Shown: positions 1 through 5,523, counted from the first letter of the stretch. The stretch: 34,948 bases of DNA from Tissierellia bacterium KA00581 (GCA_001552895.1 KQ959603.1:1-34948), one strand, 5' to 3'. A program made the numbers and translations. The notes: a model not told the origin generated them from the letters alone.

Positions 1-92
1 TAAATAGTCTTTTTAATAAATAATGTGTATTTTTCAATGATTGTAGGGTGTTTTTTGGAAAAAGGGAAAGGTTGGGGTAAGATTTTTAGATT
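1..92. other. Left flank beyond integrase; probable attachment-site side
   Basis: No gene is visible here. The integrase stop codon lies at 93-95, and in integrated phages with this order the attachment core usually lies just beyond the integrase. No repeat of this stretch is seen at the right end, but the right prophage end is outside the window, so the att core cannot be defined. The assignment is inference from position only. Confidence 0.3.
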
Positions 93-1136
93 TTATAGGG
101 TTAGTTCTCTGAAAATTTTATCTTCTTTCTCTTTTATTTTTTCTGTCAAATGAATGTATATTTTTTGTGTTATTTTTGTGTCGCTATGTCCTAAGCGTCT
201 TGATACTGCCTCTGTGGAAATTCCTTTTTCAATTAATAAACTGGCGTGAGTGTGCCTAAACAAATGTGGGTGCAAGTGTATTTTTTTGTATTTTTTTAAT
301 TTGAGTTGAAAGTTCATTGCGTTCATATTGTTTATACCTTGAAATATTTTGTTTTGCTTAAAATCTATTATTTTGTTTCTTTCTCTTAGTTTTTTAAATG
401 CTTGTAGAACAGTTTGATTTACTTCTATTTGTCTTTTACTGCTTTTTGTCTTTGGAGTATCTATCAATATATCTTTATACAAAGTTTTATTTATTGATAG
501 GGTTGTTCCTTGCAAGTCTGTATAGTTTAATGCTAAAAGTTCTCCTATCCTAAGTCCTGTATTTGCTAGTATTATTATCATAAGATAGGTTAGTTCATCA
601 TTTTTGTAGAAATCTAAAACATCATCTAGTTCTGATTTTTCTAAAAATAGTTTTTGTTCTTCTTTTTTGTTTTCTTTAGGCGTTTGAATTTTTTGTAAAA
701 AAGTTATATCTTCAATATAGTCTTTTTTATAGCACCATTTTACAAAGTCTTTTAACATTGCTATTTTGTAGTGTAAATTTCTTTCATTTTCATTAAAAAT
801 ACTAAGTAAGTGTCTTGCTTTAATTTCATCAAATTTCCAGTTTTGTGCTTTTTTTTGAATATCTTTAATTATTGAGTTGTAAGTTATCATTGTAGATTTT
901 TTTAATTTTTTTTCTTTATATTTTTTATATTCTTGTAAGCAATCTAAAAAGCGGTATTCAATTGTAAATATTTCAAGTTTTTTAGCTATTTTTTCTTGCA
1001 GGATATTAAAAGCTTTAGCTTGATATTGTTTTGTATTTTTATCTAATGTAACGGTAACTTTTTTGTTTTTTCCGTCAATATCTTTATAAAATTCTATAAA
1101 TTTATACTTATTATTTTTTGTTTTTTCTGTGTACAT
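93..1136 (-). CDS. int: Tyrosine-recombinase phage integrase
   Basis: A 347-residue site-specific recombinase that would integrate and excise the phage. The N-terminal ~60 residues resemble an AP2-like arm-binding domain, residues ~60-150 are the SAM-like core-binding domain, and the catalytic domain follows. Visible catalytic residues are Arg196 (TGLRIGE), Lys in the KTKSSKRQ strand, His291 and Arg294 (HLFRH), His317 (RRLGH) and the nucleophile Tyr327 (QKIYIHL). The ATG is preceded by AAGGAG at good spacing on the minus strand. The length is normal for the family. It is the leftmost gene and faces outward, the usual place next to attL. A promoter and a terminator-like hairpin lie upstream, so expression may be attenuated. 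Confidence 0.96.
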   Translation of the reverse strand: MYTEKTKNNKYKFIEFYKDIDGKNKKVTVTLDKNTKQYQAKAFNILQEKIAKKLEIFTIEYRFLDCLQEYKKYKEKKLKKSTMITYNSIIKDIQKKAQNWKFDEIKARHLLSIFNENERNLHYKIAMLKDFVKWCYKKDYIEDITFLQKIQTPKENKKEEQKLFLEKSELDDVLDFYKNDELTYLMIIILANTGLRIGELLALNYTDLQGTTLSINKTLYKDILIDTPKTKSSKRQIEVNQTVLQAFKKLRERNKIIDFKQNKIFQGINNMNAMNFQLKLKKYKKIHLHPHLFRHTHASLLIEKGISTEAVSRRLGHSDTKITQKIYIHLTEKIKEKEDKIFRELTL

Positions 1137-1162
1137 AATTTTTACTCCTTATTAATAAAATT

Positions 1163-1191
1163 GTAAAAATCACGTCTTTTGGGTTGTTATG
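1163..1191 (+). repeat. Divergent copy of the early-region boundary repeat
   Basis: This stretch reads GTAAAAATCACG, then eight bases, then GTTGTTATG. It is a relative of the 24-base sequence found at 2525, 3110 and 4531, where the final ATG starts a gene. Here no gene follows. The 12-mer GTTGTTATGTTA at its end (1183-1194) recurs at 1402-1413, so the integrase leader is flanked by direct repeats. It may be a relic of module exchange. Confidence 0.5.
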
Positions 1192-1221
1192 TTACTTTTT
1201 TTTGTTTTTATAAAATAAAAA

Positions 1222-1245
1222 GCCTCTAAAGATAAATCTAGAGGC
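1222..1245. terminator. Bidirectional rho-independent terminator between repressor and integrase
   Basis: GCCTCTA (1222-1228) pairs with TAGAGGC (1239-1245) around a 10-base loop, with T-rich runs on both sides, so it could stop transcription in either direction. On the minus strand it lies about 40 bases downstream of a consensus promoter and about 90 bases upstream of the integrase start. It is therefore either the end of the repressor transcript or an attenuator of integrase. Confidence 0.8.
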
Positions 1246-1292
1246 ATTTTTTTATTTGTGTCGCACACGACACGTTCATTAAGATTACTATA

Positions 1293-1320
1293 ATTATACC
1301 ACTTTTTTATCTTTTGTCAA
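1293..1320 (-). promoter_or_regulatory. Consensus promoter toward integrase
   Basis: On the minus strand TTGACA (1320-1315), a 16-base spacer and TATAAT (1298-1293) form a near-perfect vegetative promoter. Transcription would start near 1286. The first 70 bases would contain a GTGTCG/CGACAC hairpin (1258-1273) and then the terminator hairpin at 1222-1245, before the integrase gene is reached. The element TTGACAAAA resembles the -35 regions of the repressor/cro switch, which may matter for repressor control. Confidence 0.75.
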
Positions 1321-1410
1321 CACTTTTTTTATTTTATTTTTTTACACTCTCAACACTAAAATTAGGGTTGAATCGTATTTTGTAACCATTGATTATAGAG
1401 TGTTGTTATG

Positions 1411-2118
1411 TTAAATATCGTAAATTACTTTTTTTATTATACCTATAATGAAAAGGGGATTTTCTTTTAAGTTTTCAAAAGAGTATATATTATCTTTGTG
1501 TATAGGGTTTGTGCTATGAGGTCTCATAATTAGTCCATTTTCATCTCTTATAAATTCTTTTATACTTAGAGAATTTTCATAATTATATAAAACTATATCA
1601 TGATTTTGTATATTGTCGTATGGTTCTACTCTTTGTATAATAACAAAGGAACCATCAGGGATAATTTCATCCATGCTATCTCCAGTTGCTTTTGCTAACA
1701 TTAATTTATTTTTATTTTTTATACCTTTTAATAGGTTATCTGACATTATAACGGTATTATGTTCTTCATATTCAAGCATATCCACATCGGGACTAGAACA
1801 ATATAAAGGTTGGTCAATATAATCTATTTTTGTATAAGGTATATGATTTTCTTTTGCAACTTCTTCTAGTTCTTCTTTAGTTAGATGATTAAAATCTATT
1901 GGAGGTTGTGAAAACTCTGTTTTCAGTCCCATTAGATATTCTGGGGTAGTATTTAAAGCTTTAGCAAAAATTTTTATTTGACTTTGACTTATATCTCTAT
2001 TTCCATTTTCTATTCTTGAAATAGCTGACTTTGTTTTATATCCAGTTTTAATTGCAAGTTCTTCTTGGGACATATTAAGTTCTTTTCTTCTATTTTTAAT
2101 TCTATCAAAAATATTCAT
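1411..2118 (-). CDS. LexA/CI-like repressor (XRE HTH plus S24 peptidase domain)
   Basis: A 235-residue prophage repressor that should hold the lytic promoters off in the lysogen. Residues ~5-62 are an XRE helix-turn-helix (MSQEELAIKTGYKTKSAISR). Residues ~135-230 are an S24 autoprotease-type domain with Ser148 (TGDSMDE) and Lys187 (LSIKEF), the expected catalytic dyad. No Ala-Gly or Cys-Gly cleavage pair is visible in the linker, so whether it cleaves itself at the usual site is unclear. Its promoter overlaps the divergent control region, and the ATG has an AAGGAG ribosome site. It faces the integrase in tandem and cro divergently. Confidence 0.92.
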   Translation of the reverse strand: MNIFDRIKNRRKELNMSQEELAIKTGYKTKSAISRIENGNRDISQSQIKIFAKALNTTPEYLMGLKTEFSQPPIDFNHLTKEELEEVAKENHIPYTKIDYIDQPLYCSSPDVDMLEYEEHNTVIMSDNLLKGIKNKNKLMLAKATGDSMDEIIPDGSFVIIQRVEPYDNIQNHDIVLYNYENSLSIKEFIRDENGLIMRPHSTNPIHKDNIYSFENLKENPLFIIGIIKKVIYDI

Positions 2119-2142
2119 TAGATACTCCTTTCTGTTAATTAT

Positions 2143-2171
2143 ATTATATATATGTTATTTCTTTTTGTCAA
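2143..2171 (-). promoter_or_regulatory. Repressor promoter
   Basis: On the minus strand TTGACA (2171-2166), 17 bases and TATAAT (2148-2143) make a full-consensus promoter about 25 bases upstream of the repressor start. Its -35 element and that of the opposing promoter share GTTGACAAA in inverted orientation across the intergenic region, which may place repressor sites over both. Confidence 0.85.
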
Positions 2172-2221
2172 CTTTTTTTGAAAAAAATTTAAAAAAAAAT
2201 AAAAAAAAGTTTAAAAAATAG

Positions 2222-2250
2222 TTGACAAATTAAAAACATTGATGTATAAT
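2222..2250 (+). promoter_or_regulatory. Rightward early (lytic) promoter
   Basis: TTGACA (2222-2227), a 17-base spacer and TATAAT (2245-2250) form a consensus promoter reading into the cro-like gene and the early region. It is back to back with the repressor promoter, giving the usual lysis/lysogeny switch arrangement. Confidence 0.87.
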
Positions 2251-2265
2251 ATAATCAAGAAAAAG

Positions 2266-2279
2266 AAATACGCGTATTT
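2266..2279. promoter_or_regulatory. 14-bp perfect palindrome, candidate operator
   Basis: AAATACGCGTATTT is a perfect 14-bp palindrome between the predicted transcription start (near 2257) and the cro-like gene's ribosome site. Its GC-rich centre stands out in this AT-rich region. The position fits an operator bound by the repressor or the Cro-like protein. No second perfect copy was noticed. Confidence 0.55.
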
Positions 2280-2297
2280 AACAAGAAAGGAGGACAA

Positions 2298-2528
2298 ATG
2301 CAAGTAACAAATAATAAATTAGAAGATGCAATAAATAAAAGTGGCTTTAAATTGGGTTATATAGCTAAAACACTTAATATATCAAGAGGTGCATTGTATA
2401 ATAAAATAAGAAATAAAACGGATTTTTATAGTAGAGAAATTATAATCTTACAAAAAATTTTGAAATTGACAGATAAAGAAGTAAGTGAAATTTTTTTTAA
2501 AGTAAAAGTTGACAAAAAAGAAACGTAA
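2298..2528 (+). CDS. Cro-like helix-turn-helix protein
   Basis: A 76-residue small DNA-binding protein, first gene of the rightward early operon. Residues ~16-45 (LGYIAKTLNISRGALYNKIR) are a clear helix-turn-helix. A strong AAGGAGG lies just upstream of the ATG. Size, position and divergence from the repressor suggest a Cro role, shutting the repressor promoter during lytic growth; that is inference. Its stop codon is embedded in the first base-perfect copy of the boundary repeat. Confidence 0.85.
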   Translation: MQVTNNKLEDAINKSGFKLGYIAKTLNISRGALYNKIRNKTDFYSREIIILQKILKLTDKEVSEIFFKVKVDKKET

Positions 2529-2548
2529 AAATCACGGAGGTTGTTATG
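2525..2548 (+). repeat. Boundary repeat copy (stop codon, ribosome site, next start)
   Basis: GTAAAAATCACG followed by GAGGTTGTTATG. The TAA ends the upstream gene, GGAGG is the ribosome site and the ATG starts the next gene. It is base-for-base identical to 4531-4554, and 3110-3133 differs by one base. Confidence 0.8.
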
Positions 2549-2713
2549 GAAAGAAAAGAGATTAAAGAAAAGACGCTCCGTATTCCTCTTGGGGTGTATG
2601 AAAAGTTAGAGGAAATTGCAAAGCGTCGTGGTTATAGTGTTAATGAATTGATTTTATTTATGATTGATTATTCTTTAGGGCATTTTGATTTTGAAGATAT
2701 TGACGGAGAATAA
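2546..2713 (+). CDS. Small ribbon-helix-helix DNA-binding protein (Arc-like), first of three
   Basis: A 55-residue protein starting MERKEIKEKTLRIPLGVYEK. The pattern TLRIPLGVYEKLEEIAKRRG followed by SVNELIL is a ribbon-helix-helix fold: one beta strand that sits in the DNA groove, then two helices. The start is fixed by the GGAGG inside the boundary repeat. Such proteins act as dimeric repressors; the target is not known. Its 3' end overlaps a convergent gene of the same fold on the other strand by 56 bases, which is unusual even for phage. Confidence 0.8.
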   Translation: MERKEIKEKTLRIPLGVYEKLEEIAKRRGYSVNELILFMIDYSLGHFDFEDIDGE

Positions 2714-2819
2714 ATTCAATTTGTTTATTAAGGGAACGTCCTTGTTCTTTAGCTATTATTCTTAGTTGGTCAATGATTTCTTTGTCGATTTTTAAAGGGT
2801 ATTGATAAATTTTTTCCAT
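2658..2819 (-). CDS. Small ribbon-helix-helix DNA-binding protein (Arc-like), second of three
   Basis: A 53-residue protein, MEKIYQYPLKIDKEIIDQLR onward, with the ribbon-helix-helix pattern (YPLKIDKEIIDQLRIIAKEQ, then GRSLNKQIEFIL). On the minus strand the ATG is preceded by AAAGGAGG. It reads leftward against the early operon, overlaps the 3' end of the first such gene, and is divergent from the third. A TTTACA/TACAAT promoter with a 17-base spacer lies upstream, next to GATATC-containing sites. It probably acts as a local repressor of the 2.8-3.0 kb divergent promoters (inference). Confidence 0.8.
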   Translation of the reverse strand: MEKIYQYPLKIDKEIIDQLRIIAKEQGRSLNKQIEFILRQYLQNQNALKNNQS

Positions 2820-2833
2820 TGTTTTCCTCCTTT

Positions 2834-2952
2834 GATATCTTTATTGTATCAGATATAAAAAATATTGTAAATATATATAAAAGATATCTAAAGGATATTG
2901 ACAAGTAAAAATTTTTGTGATAGGATATATATACAATATATAAAAGATATCT
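2834..2952. promoter_or_regulatory. Divergent promoter region with repeated AGATATCT operators
   Basis: Leftward promoter: TTTACA (2871-2866), 17 bases, TACAAT (2848-2843). Rightward promoter: TTGACA (2898-2903), 17 bases, TAGGAT (2921-2926). The palindrome AGATATCT occurs at 2882-2889 and 2945-2952, each inside AAAAGATATCTAAA, and its core GATATC occurs again at 2834-2839. The three sites flank both promoters, as expected for operators of the flanking ribbon-helix-helix proteins. Confidence 0.7.
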
Positions 2953-2984
2953 AAAATATATAGTAAATTCAACGGAGGTAGAAT

Positions 2985-3113
2985 ATGAAAGAAACTTATT
3001 TATTAAGATTAACAGAGGAACTTAAAGAAAAGCTAAGAGAAGTTGCTGAAAATAAGGGTGTATCAATCAATGCTTTAATAGTAGAGATTTTATGGCAAAG
3101 TATAAAGAAGTAA
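2985..3113 (+). CDS. Small ribbon-helix-helix DNA-binding protein (Arc-like), third of three
   Basis: A 42-residue protein, MKETYLLRLTEELKEKLREV onward, with strand (TYLLRLT) and two helices (EELKEKLREVAENK; SINALIVEILWQS), the minimal Arc/MetJ-type fold. GGAGG lies 9 bases before the ATG. It is transcribed rightward from the divergent AGATATCT-flanked promoter. Its stop codon opens the third boundary repeat. Together with the opposing gene it forms a second possible two-repressor switch next to the classical one. Confidence 0.78.
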   Translation: MKETYLLRLTEELKEKLREVAENKGVSINALIVEILWQSIKK

Positions 3114-3133
3114 AAATCACGGGGGTTGTTATG
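3110..3133 (+). repeat. Boundary repeat copy
   Basis: It differs by one base (GGGGG for GGAGG) from 2525-2548. Its ATG opens only a 10-codon frame that ends at TAA after the real gene's start at 3153. The repeat may therefore give a short translated leader coupled to the next gene. Confidence 0.7.
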
Positions 3134-3152
3134 GAAAAGAAAGGAAAAAGAG

Positions 3153-3473
3153 ATGGAAGATAAAATTTTAAAAGAATTAAAAGAGGTAAAAGAAATGCTC
3201 CGTATTGTTGCGAGCAATATGGAGCAAAAAGAAAACGAGATTTCTTTAGTAGTATCTAATATTGAAAGTAAAAGCAAGGTAGCTATTACTAAAGACAATA
3301 TTAGAATTAAATCAGATAAGATAATATTAGATTTAGAATGTTTTAATCTATTATCCCCTGAGGTTAGATTTAAAAAAGTTATTGATTTAATAGAAAATAT
3401 TAGAGAAATTACAAAAAGCGAATGGGAGATAATAAAAATAGTAATAGATGATAGGTTTAAAAAGAATTTTTAA
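3153..3473 (+). CDS. Hypothetical small phage protein, coiled-coil N-terminus
   Basis: 106 residues, family not recognised. The N-terminal ~35 residues (MEDKILKELKEVKEMLRIVA) have heptad spacing typical of a short coiled coil. The C-terminus (KSEWEIIKIVIDDRFKKNF) is nearly the same as the C-terminus of the gene at 4323, and the N-terminus is nearly the same as that of the gene at 3906. This gene therefore looks like the intact form of a protein whose second copy is split. The start was set at 3153 by the AAAGGA upstream and by the match to the 3906 gene. It overlaps the convergent DUF2513 gene by 17 bases. Confidence 0.72.
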   Translation: MEDKILKELKEVKEMLRIVASNMEQKENEISLVVSNIESKSKVAITKDNIRIKSDKIILDLECFNLLSPEVRFKKVIDLIENIREITKSEWEIIKIVIDDRFKKNF

Positions 3474-3837
3474 TATATTCAGCTATAAGAATTTTAGATA
3501 TTTGATAAACAGAATTCAAGCTAAAAACACCAGCACTGTTTAATTTAGCTTTGACTTTATCCCAAACAGGTTGTGGACGAATGGAATCTAAAAAATTATG
3601 TCCTTGAAGTGTTATGTCGTATATTACACAAGCATAAAAAGTTATGTTATCAGCACTTACGATATGAATATTTAAAAAATCAGCTTCATCTAATTTTAAT
3701 AAGGAATATTCAATATCCTCTTGACTATAGTTTTTTAAATCGTTTAGTAGTTGTTTATGTGATAAACGTTCATCTAGTTTTAAATTGTTTTCAAGATATA
3801 AAAGTATATCTCGAATACAATCGTGGTTTAATTTCAT
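3457..3837 (-). CDS. DUF2513-family protein
   Basis: 126 residues. It opens MKLNHDCIRDILLYLENNLK and contains YDITLQGHNFLDSIRPQPVW, both typical of DUF2513, a family common in phages and mobile elements with no established function. The C-terminal half looks helical. The minus-strand ATG has AGGGGGTG at ribosome-site spacing, and a TATAAT sits ~25 bases upstream. It is inverted within the rightward early operon, so it may be expressed in the lysogen. Its leader (AGAAAGGGGGTGTTA) resembles that of the other inverted gene at 4004-4258. Confidence 0.82.
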   Translation of the reverse strand: MKLNHDCIRDILLYLENNLKLDERLSHKQLLNDLKNYSQEDIEYSLLKLDEADFLNIHIVSADNITFYACVIYDITLQGHNFLDSIRPQPVWDKVKAKLNSAGVFSLNSVYQISKILIAEYIKNSF

Positions 3838-3860
3838 AGTAACACCCCCTTTCTAACTAG

Positions 3861-3888
3861 ATTATAACACAAAGGGGGGGAGAAACAA
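3861..3888 (-). promoter_or_regulatory. Promoter of the inverted DUF2513 gene, with a C7/G7 tract in the spacer
   Basis: On the minus strand TTGTTT (3888-3883), a 16-base spacer and TATAAT (3866-3861). The spacer contains seven C's (G7 at 3874-3880 on the plus strand). An inverted repeat CCCCCTTT/AAAGGGGG brackets the -10. Confidence 0.55.
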
Positions 3889-3905
3889 AAAGAAAGGAAA
3901 AAGAA

Positions 3906-4076
3906 ATGGAAGATAAAATTTTAAAAGAATTAAGAGAAATAAAAGAATTGCTCCATGATATTAAAGAAAACATGGAGCAAAAAGAAATTAAAAAAGATAT
4001 AAATTATTTTTTAGATGAGTTTTCTAAATCATCTAAAAGTTTTAATTTGCTTAATACGGATTCTAATGAATTATAA
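3906..4076 (+). CDS. Truncated paralogue of the 3153 gene (N-terminal part)
   Basis: 56 residues, starting MEDKILKELREIKELLHDIK. The first ~40 bases and ~18 residues are almost identical to the 3153 gene, including the upstream AGAAAGGAAAAAG ribosome-site region. The similarity ends after the shared MEQKE stretch; the tail then runs across the 3' end of an inverted gene. The missing C-terminal part resembles the gene at 4323. It looks like a gene broken by insertion of the inverted cassette, or a shortened product that is still made. Confidence 0.6.
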   Translation: MEDKILKELREIKELLHDIKENMEQKEIKKDINYFLDEFSKSSKSFNLLNTDSNEL

Positions 4077-4258
4077 ATTAATTTTGCAGTAAAATCTCGA
4101 TTTAATTTATTCATTACAAAAATAAATTTATCGGTTGAAATTTTACCATTTGAATCAGCATATTGAGAAACTATTTCGAAAAGTTCGTCGTCTTTTACTG
4201 TTGATTTAGAGATATTTTCTCGAATGCATTCTTTTAATTGTATTTTAGTAATTTTCAT
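4004..4258 (-). CDS. Hypothetical small phage protein in an inverted cassette
   Basis: 84 residues, MKITKIQLKECIRENISKST onward, family not recognised; mostly helical, no membrane segment. AAGGAGG lies 8 bases before the ATG at 4258, so this start is preferred over an in-frame GTG nine bases earlier. An extended -10 (TGGTATAAT) with an 8-bp inverted repeat lies just upstream. Being inverted, self-promoted and lodged between two halves of a broken paralogue marks it as a recently acquired cassette. Such phage genes are often expressed in lysogens; a defence or counter-defence role is possible but unsupported. Confidence 0.7.
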   Translation of the reverse strand: MKITKIQLKECIRENISKSTVKDDELFEIVSQYADSNGKISTDKFIFVMNKLNRDFTAKLIYNSLESVLSKLKLLDDLENSSKK

Positions 4259-4260
4259 TA

Positions 4261-4288
4261 ATAACACCTCCTTTCTGGTGTTATTATA
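4261..4288 (-). promoter_or_regulatory. Extended -10 promoter overlapped by an inverted repeat
   Basis: TATAAT (4288-4283, minus strand) with an upstream TG gives an extended -10; no good -35 is seen. ATAACACC/GGTGTTAT (4261-4268 and 4277-4284) overlaps the -10, the start point and the ribosome site. It could be an operator or an RNA hairpin that masks the ribosome site. Confidence 0.5.
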
Positions 4289-4322
4289 CCATAAAAATTT
4301 TAGTATAAGGAGGTAATGAGTT

Positions 4323-4508
4323 ATGAGAGAGCCAGTAGAAAAAATAGGAGCTAATGAATATTTAGAAAAAAATGCTTATTGGAAGCCTTGTGATATTGAT
4401 ATGGATAGGGTTTTAGTAGCAATAGCGACAGTTCCCGCACATTTGAGAAAAGCAGAATGGGAACTTGTAAAAATTGCTATTGATGATAAATTTAAAAATC
4501 TTAAATAA
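4323..4508 (+). CDS. Hypothetical small protein, paralogous to the C-terminus of the 3153 gene
   Basis: 61 residues, family not recognised. Its last ~20 residues (KAEWELVKIAIDDKFKNLK) match the C-terminus of the 3153 gene (KSEWEIIKIVIDDRFKKNF). The N-terminus differs. AAGGAGG lies 9 bases before the ATG. Together with the 3906 gene it covers both ends of the 3153 protein, on either side of an inverted gene. Confidence 0.65.
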   Translation: MREPVEKIGANEYLEKNAYWKPCDIDMDRVLVAIATVPAHLRKAEWELVKIAIDDKFKNLK

Positions 4509-4530
4509 TTAACTTAATTTAGTTAGTTAC

Positions 4531-4554
4531 GTAAAAATCACGGAGGTTGTTATG
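4531..4554 (+). repeat. Boundary repeat copy
   Basis: Identical over all 24 bases to 2525-2548. It supplies GGAGG and the ATG for the gene at 4552. Unlike the copies at 2525 and 3110 it does not overlap an upstream stop codon; about 20 bases separate it from the previous gene. Confidence 0.8.
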
Positions 4555-4917
4555 GTTGTTGATGAAAGAGAAAGGGTTAGAAGTACAAAACTTAAGGCTA
4601 TTTTGGCAGGAGATGGTGGTGATAAGTTGTTGTCTTTAGCTGAAAAGGGTGAGATTGTTATAAATAGTAGGGTTTTGGCAGAGGTGCTTGGGATAAGTAG
4701 GAATAAATGTAATGGTCTTATTGATGAATTTTTAGAGGTTGTTCAAAGTGATAAAAAGATTTATCCACAGTATAGTGTGATTAAACCCAGTCAGAAAATT
4801 AGAATTGTTTGGTTTTTGCCGTTTATTCATTTTTACACTTTTAAAAATTGGTTTGGGACTATTCAAGAGAAGTTTATACCTAAATATAGTGTTGAATTTT
4901 TTAAAGATTTATTTTAA
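4552..4917 (+). CDS. Hypothetical protein, possible helix-turn-helix
   Basis: 121 residues. Residues ~35-62 (INSRVLAEVLGISRNKCNGL) have the look of a winged or plain helix-turn-helix, so DNA binding is plausible; family not recognised. The C-terminal ~45 residues are rich in aromatic residues (WFLPFIHFYTFKNWF) and do not look like a clean membrane helix. The start is set by the GGAGG of the boundary repeat. A repeat-rich gene-free stretch follows directly. Confidence 0.65.
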   Translation: MVVDERERVRSTKLKAILAGDGGDKLLSLAEKGEIVINSRVLAEVLGISRNKCNGLIDEFLEVVQSDKKIYPQYSVIKPSQKIRIVWFLPFIHFYTFKNWFGTIQEKFIPKYSVEFFKDLF

Positions 4918-5316
4918 TAACGATTTAACGCAAAGGGTTAGAGAGTTATGGAAAAGCAAGGGAAGTAAGGGAAGTAAGGGAAGTAAGGGAGATGGGATAA
5001 GGTATTTAGATAATGTTTTAATGCAAAAGGTTAGAGAGTTAAGGGAAGTGAAAAAAGTAAGTAGAGTAAAAAAAAAGTGATGTTAGTTAAGTGTTAAGAA
5101 AAGTTGAGTAAAGCTTAAGTAAAGTTGAGTAAAGCTTAAGTAAGTTAATGCAAAAAAATGGTTGGTATAGAATAGGATAAAAATATTCTATAGAAAATGT
5201 TATTAGATAATGTTTTAACGCAAAAGGCAAAAAATCAGAGATGATGTTGGAAGATATGAGAGTATTTAGATAATGTTTTAACGCAAAGGGTTAGAATGTA
5301 AAGGAAAGGAGAAACT
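4918..5316. other. Gene-free repeat region
   Basis: About 400 bases without a convincing gene. Besides the four dispersed repeats it has a 9-base unit GGGAAGTAA repeated three times (4960-4986) and a 21-base tandem duplication containing AAGTTGAGTAAAGCTTAAGT (5100-5141). The purine-rich plus strand gives an apparent reading frame made of Lys-Gly-Ser repeats that has no ribosome site. No promoter of consensus quality was seen. Confidence 0.7.
4923..5295 (+). repeat. Four dispersed copies of a ~30-base direct repeat
   Basis: Copies of TTTAGATAATGTTTTAACGC followed by AAAGGGTTAGA occur at 4923-4948 (right part only), 5003-5041, 5202-5230 and 5263-5295. The first two also share GAGAGTTA after it. 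The conserved centre TTTTAACGCAAAAGG is spaced irregularly (93, 197 and 63 bases). The last copy ends just before the ribosome site of the 5317 gene. Function unknown; candidates are protein-binding sites, an origin, or recombination scars. Confidence 0.75.
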
Positions 5317-5523
5317 ATGCAAGAATTAAAAATTTTTGAAAATTCAGACTTTGGTAAAGTTAGAACATTAGAACATAATAACGATGTTTACTTTGTAGCT
5401 AGTGATATTTGTAAATGTTTAGATATAAAAAATGCAACTCAAGCAGTACAAAGATTAGATAAAGATGAGGTGACTAAGTTCAACTTAGGGCGTCAAGGAG
5501 AAACAAATGTTGTAAACGAGTAA
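5317..5523 (+). pseudogene. Truncated Bro-N antirepressor
   Basis: 68 residues. It opens MQELKIFENSDFGKVRTLEH and runs through the first two thirds of a Bro-N domain, stopping at GETNVVNE, just where full domains continue with SGLYxL. The next gene begins with nearly the same sequence (KIFENEQFGKVRTLE) and continues through the whole domain. It has a good ribosome site (AAAGGAG), so a short product may be made. A decayed duplicate or recombination remnant is the simplest reading. Confidence 0.7.

Noticed and set aside
3131-3163. 10-codon frame starting in the boundary repeat
   Set aside because: It ends just after the start of the 3153 gene; the longer frame matches its paralogue, so this is at most a leader peptide.
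4805-5080. A 91-codon frame with Lys-Gly-Ser repeats
   Set aside because: It starts inside the previous gene without a ribosome site and is built from the 9-base DNA repeats.
4960-5295. Possible CRISPR array
   Set aside because: Repeat spacing is irregular (93, 197 and 63 bases), spacers are not uniform, repeats are not palindromic, and no cas genes are present.
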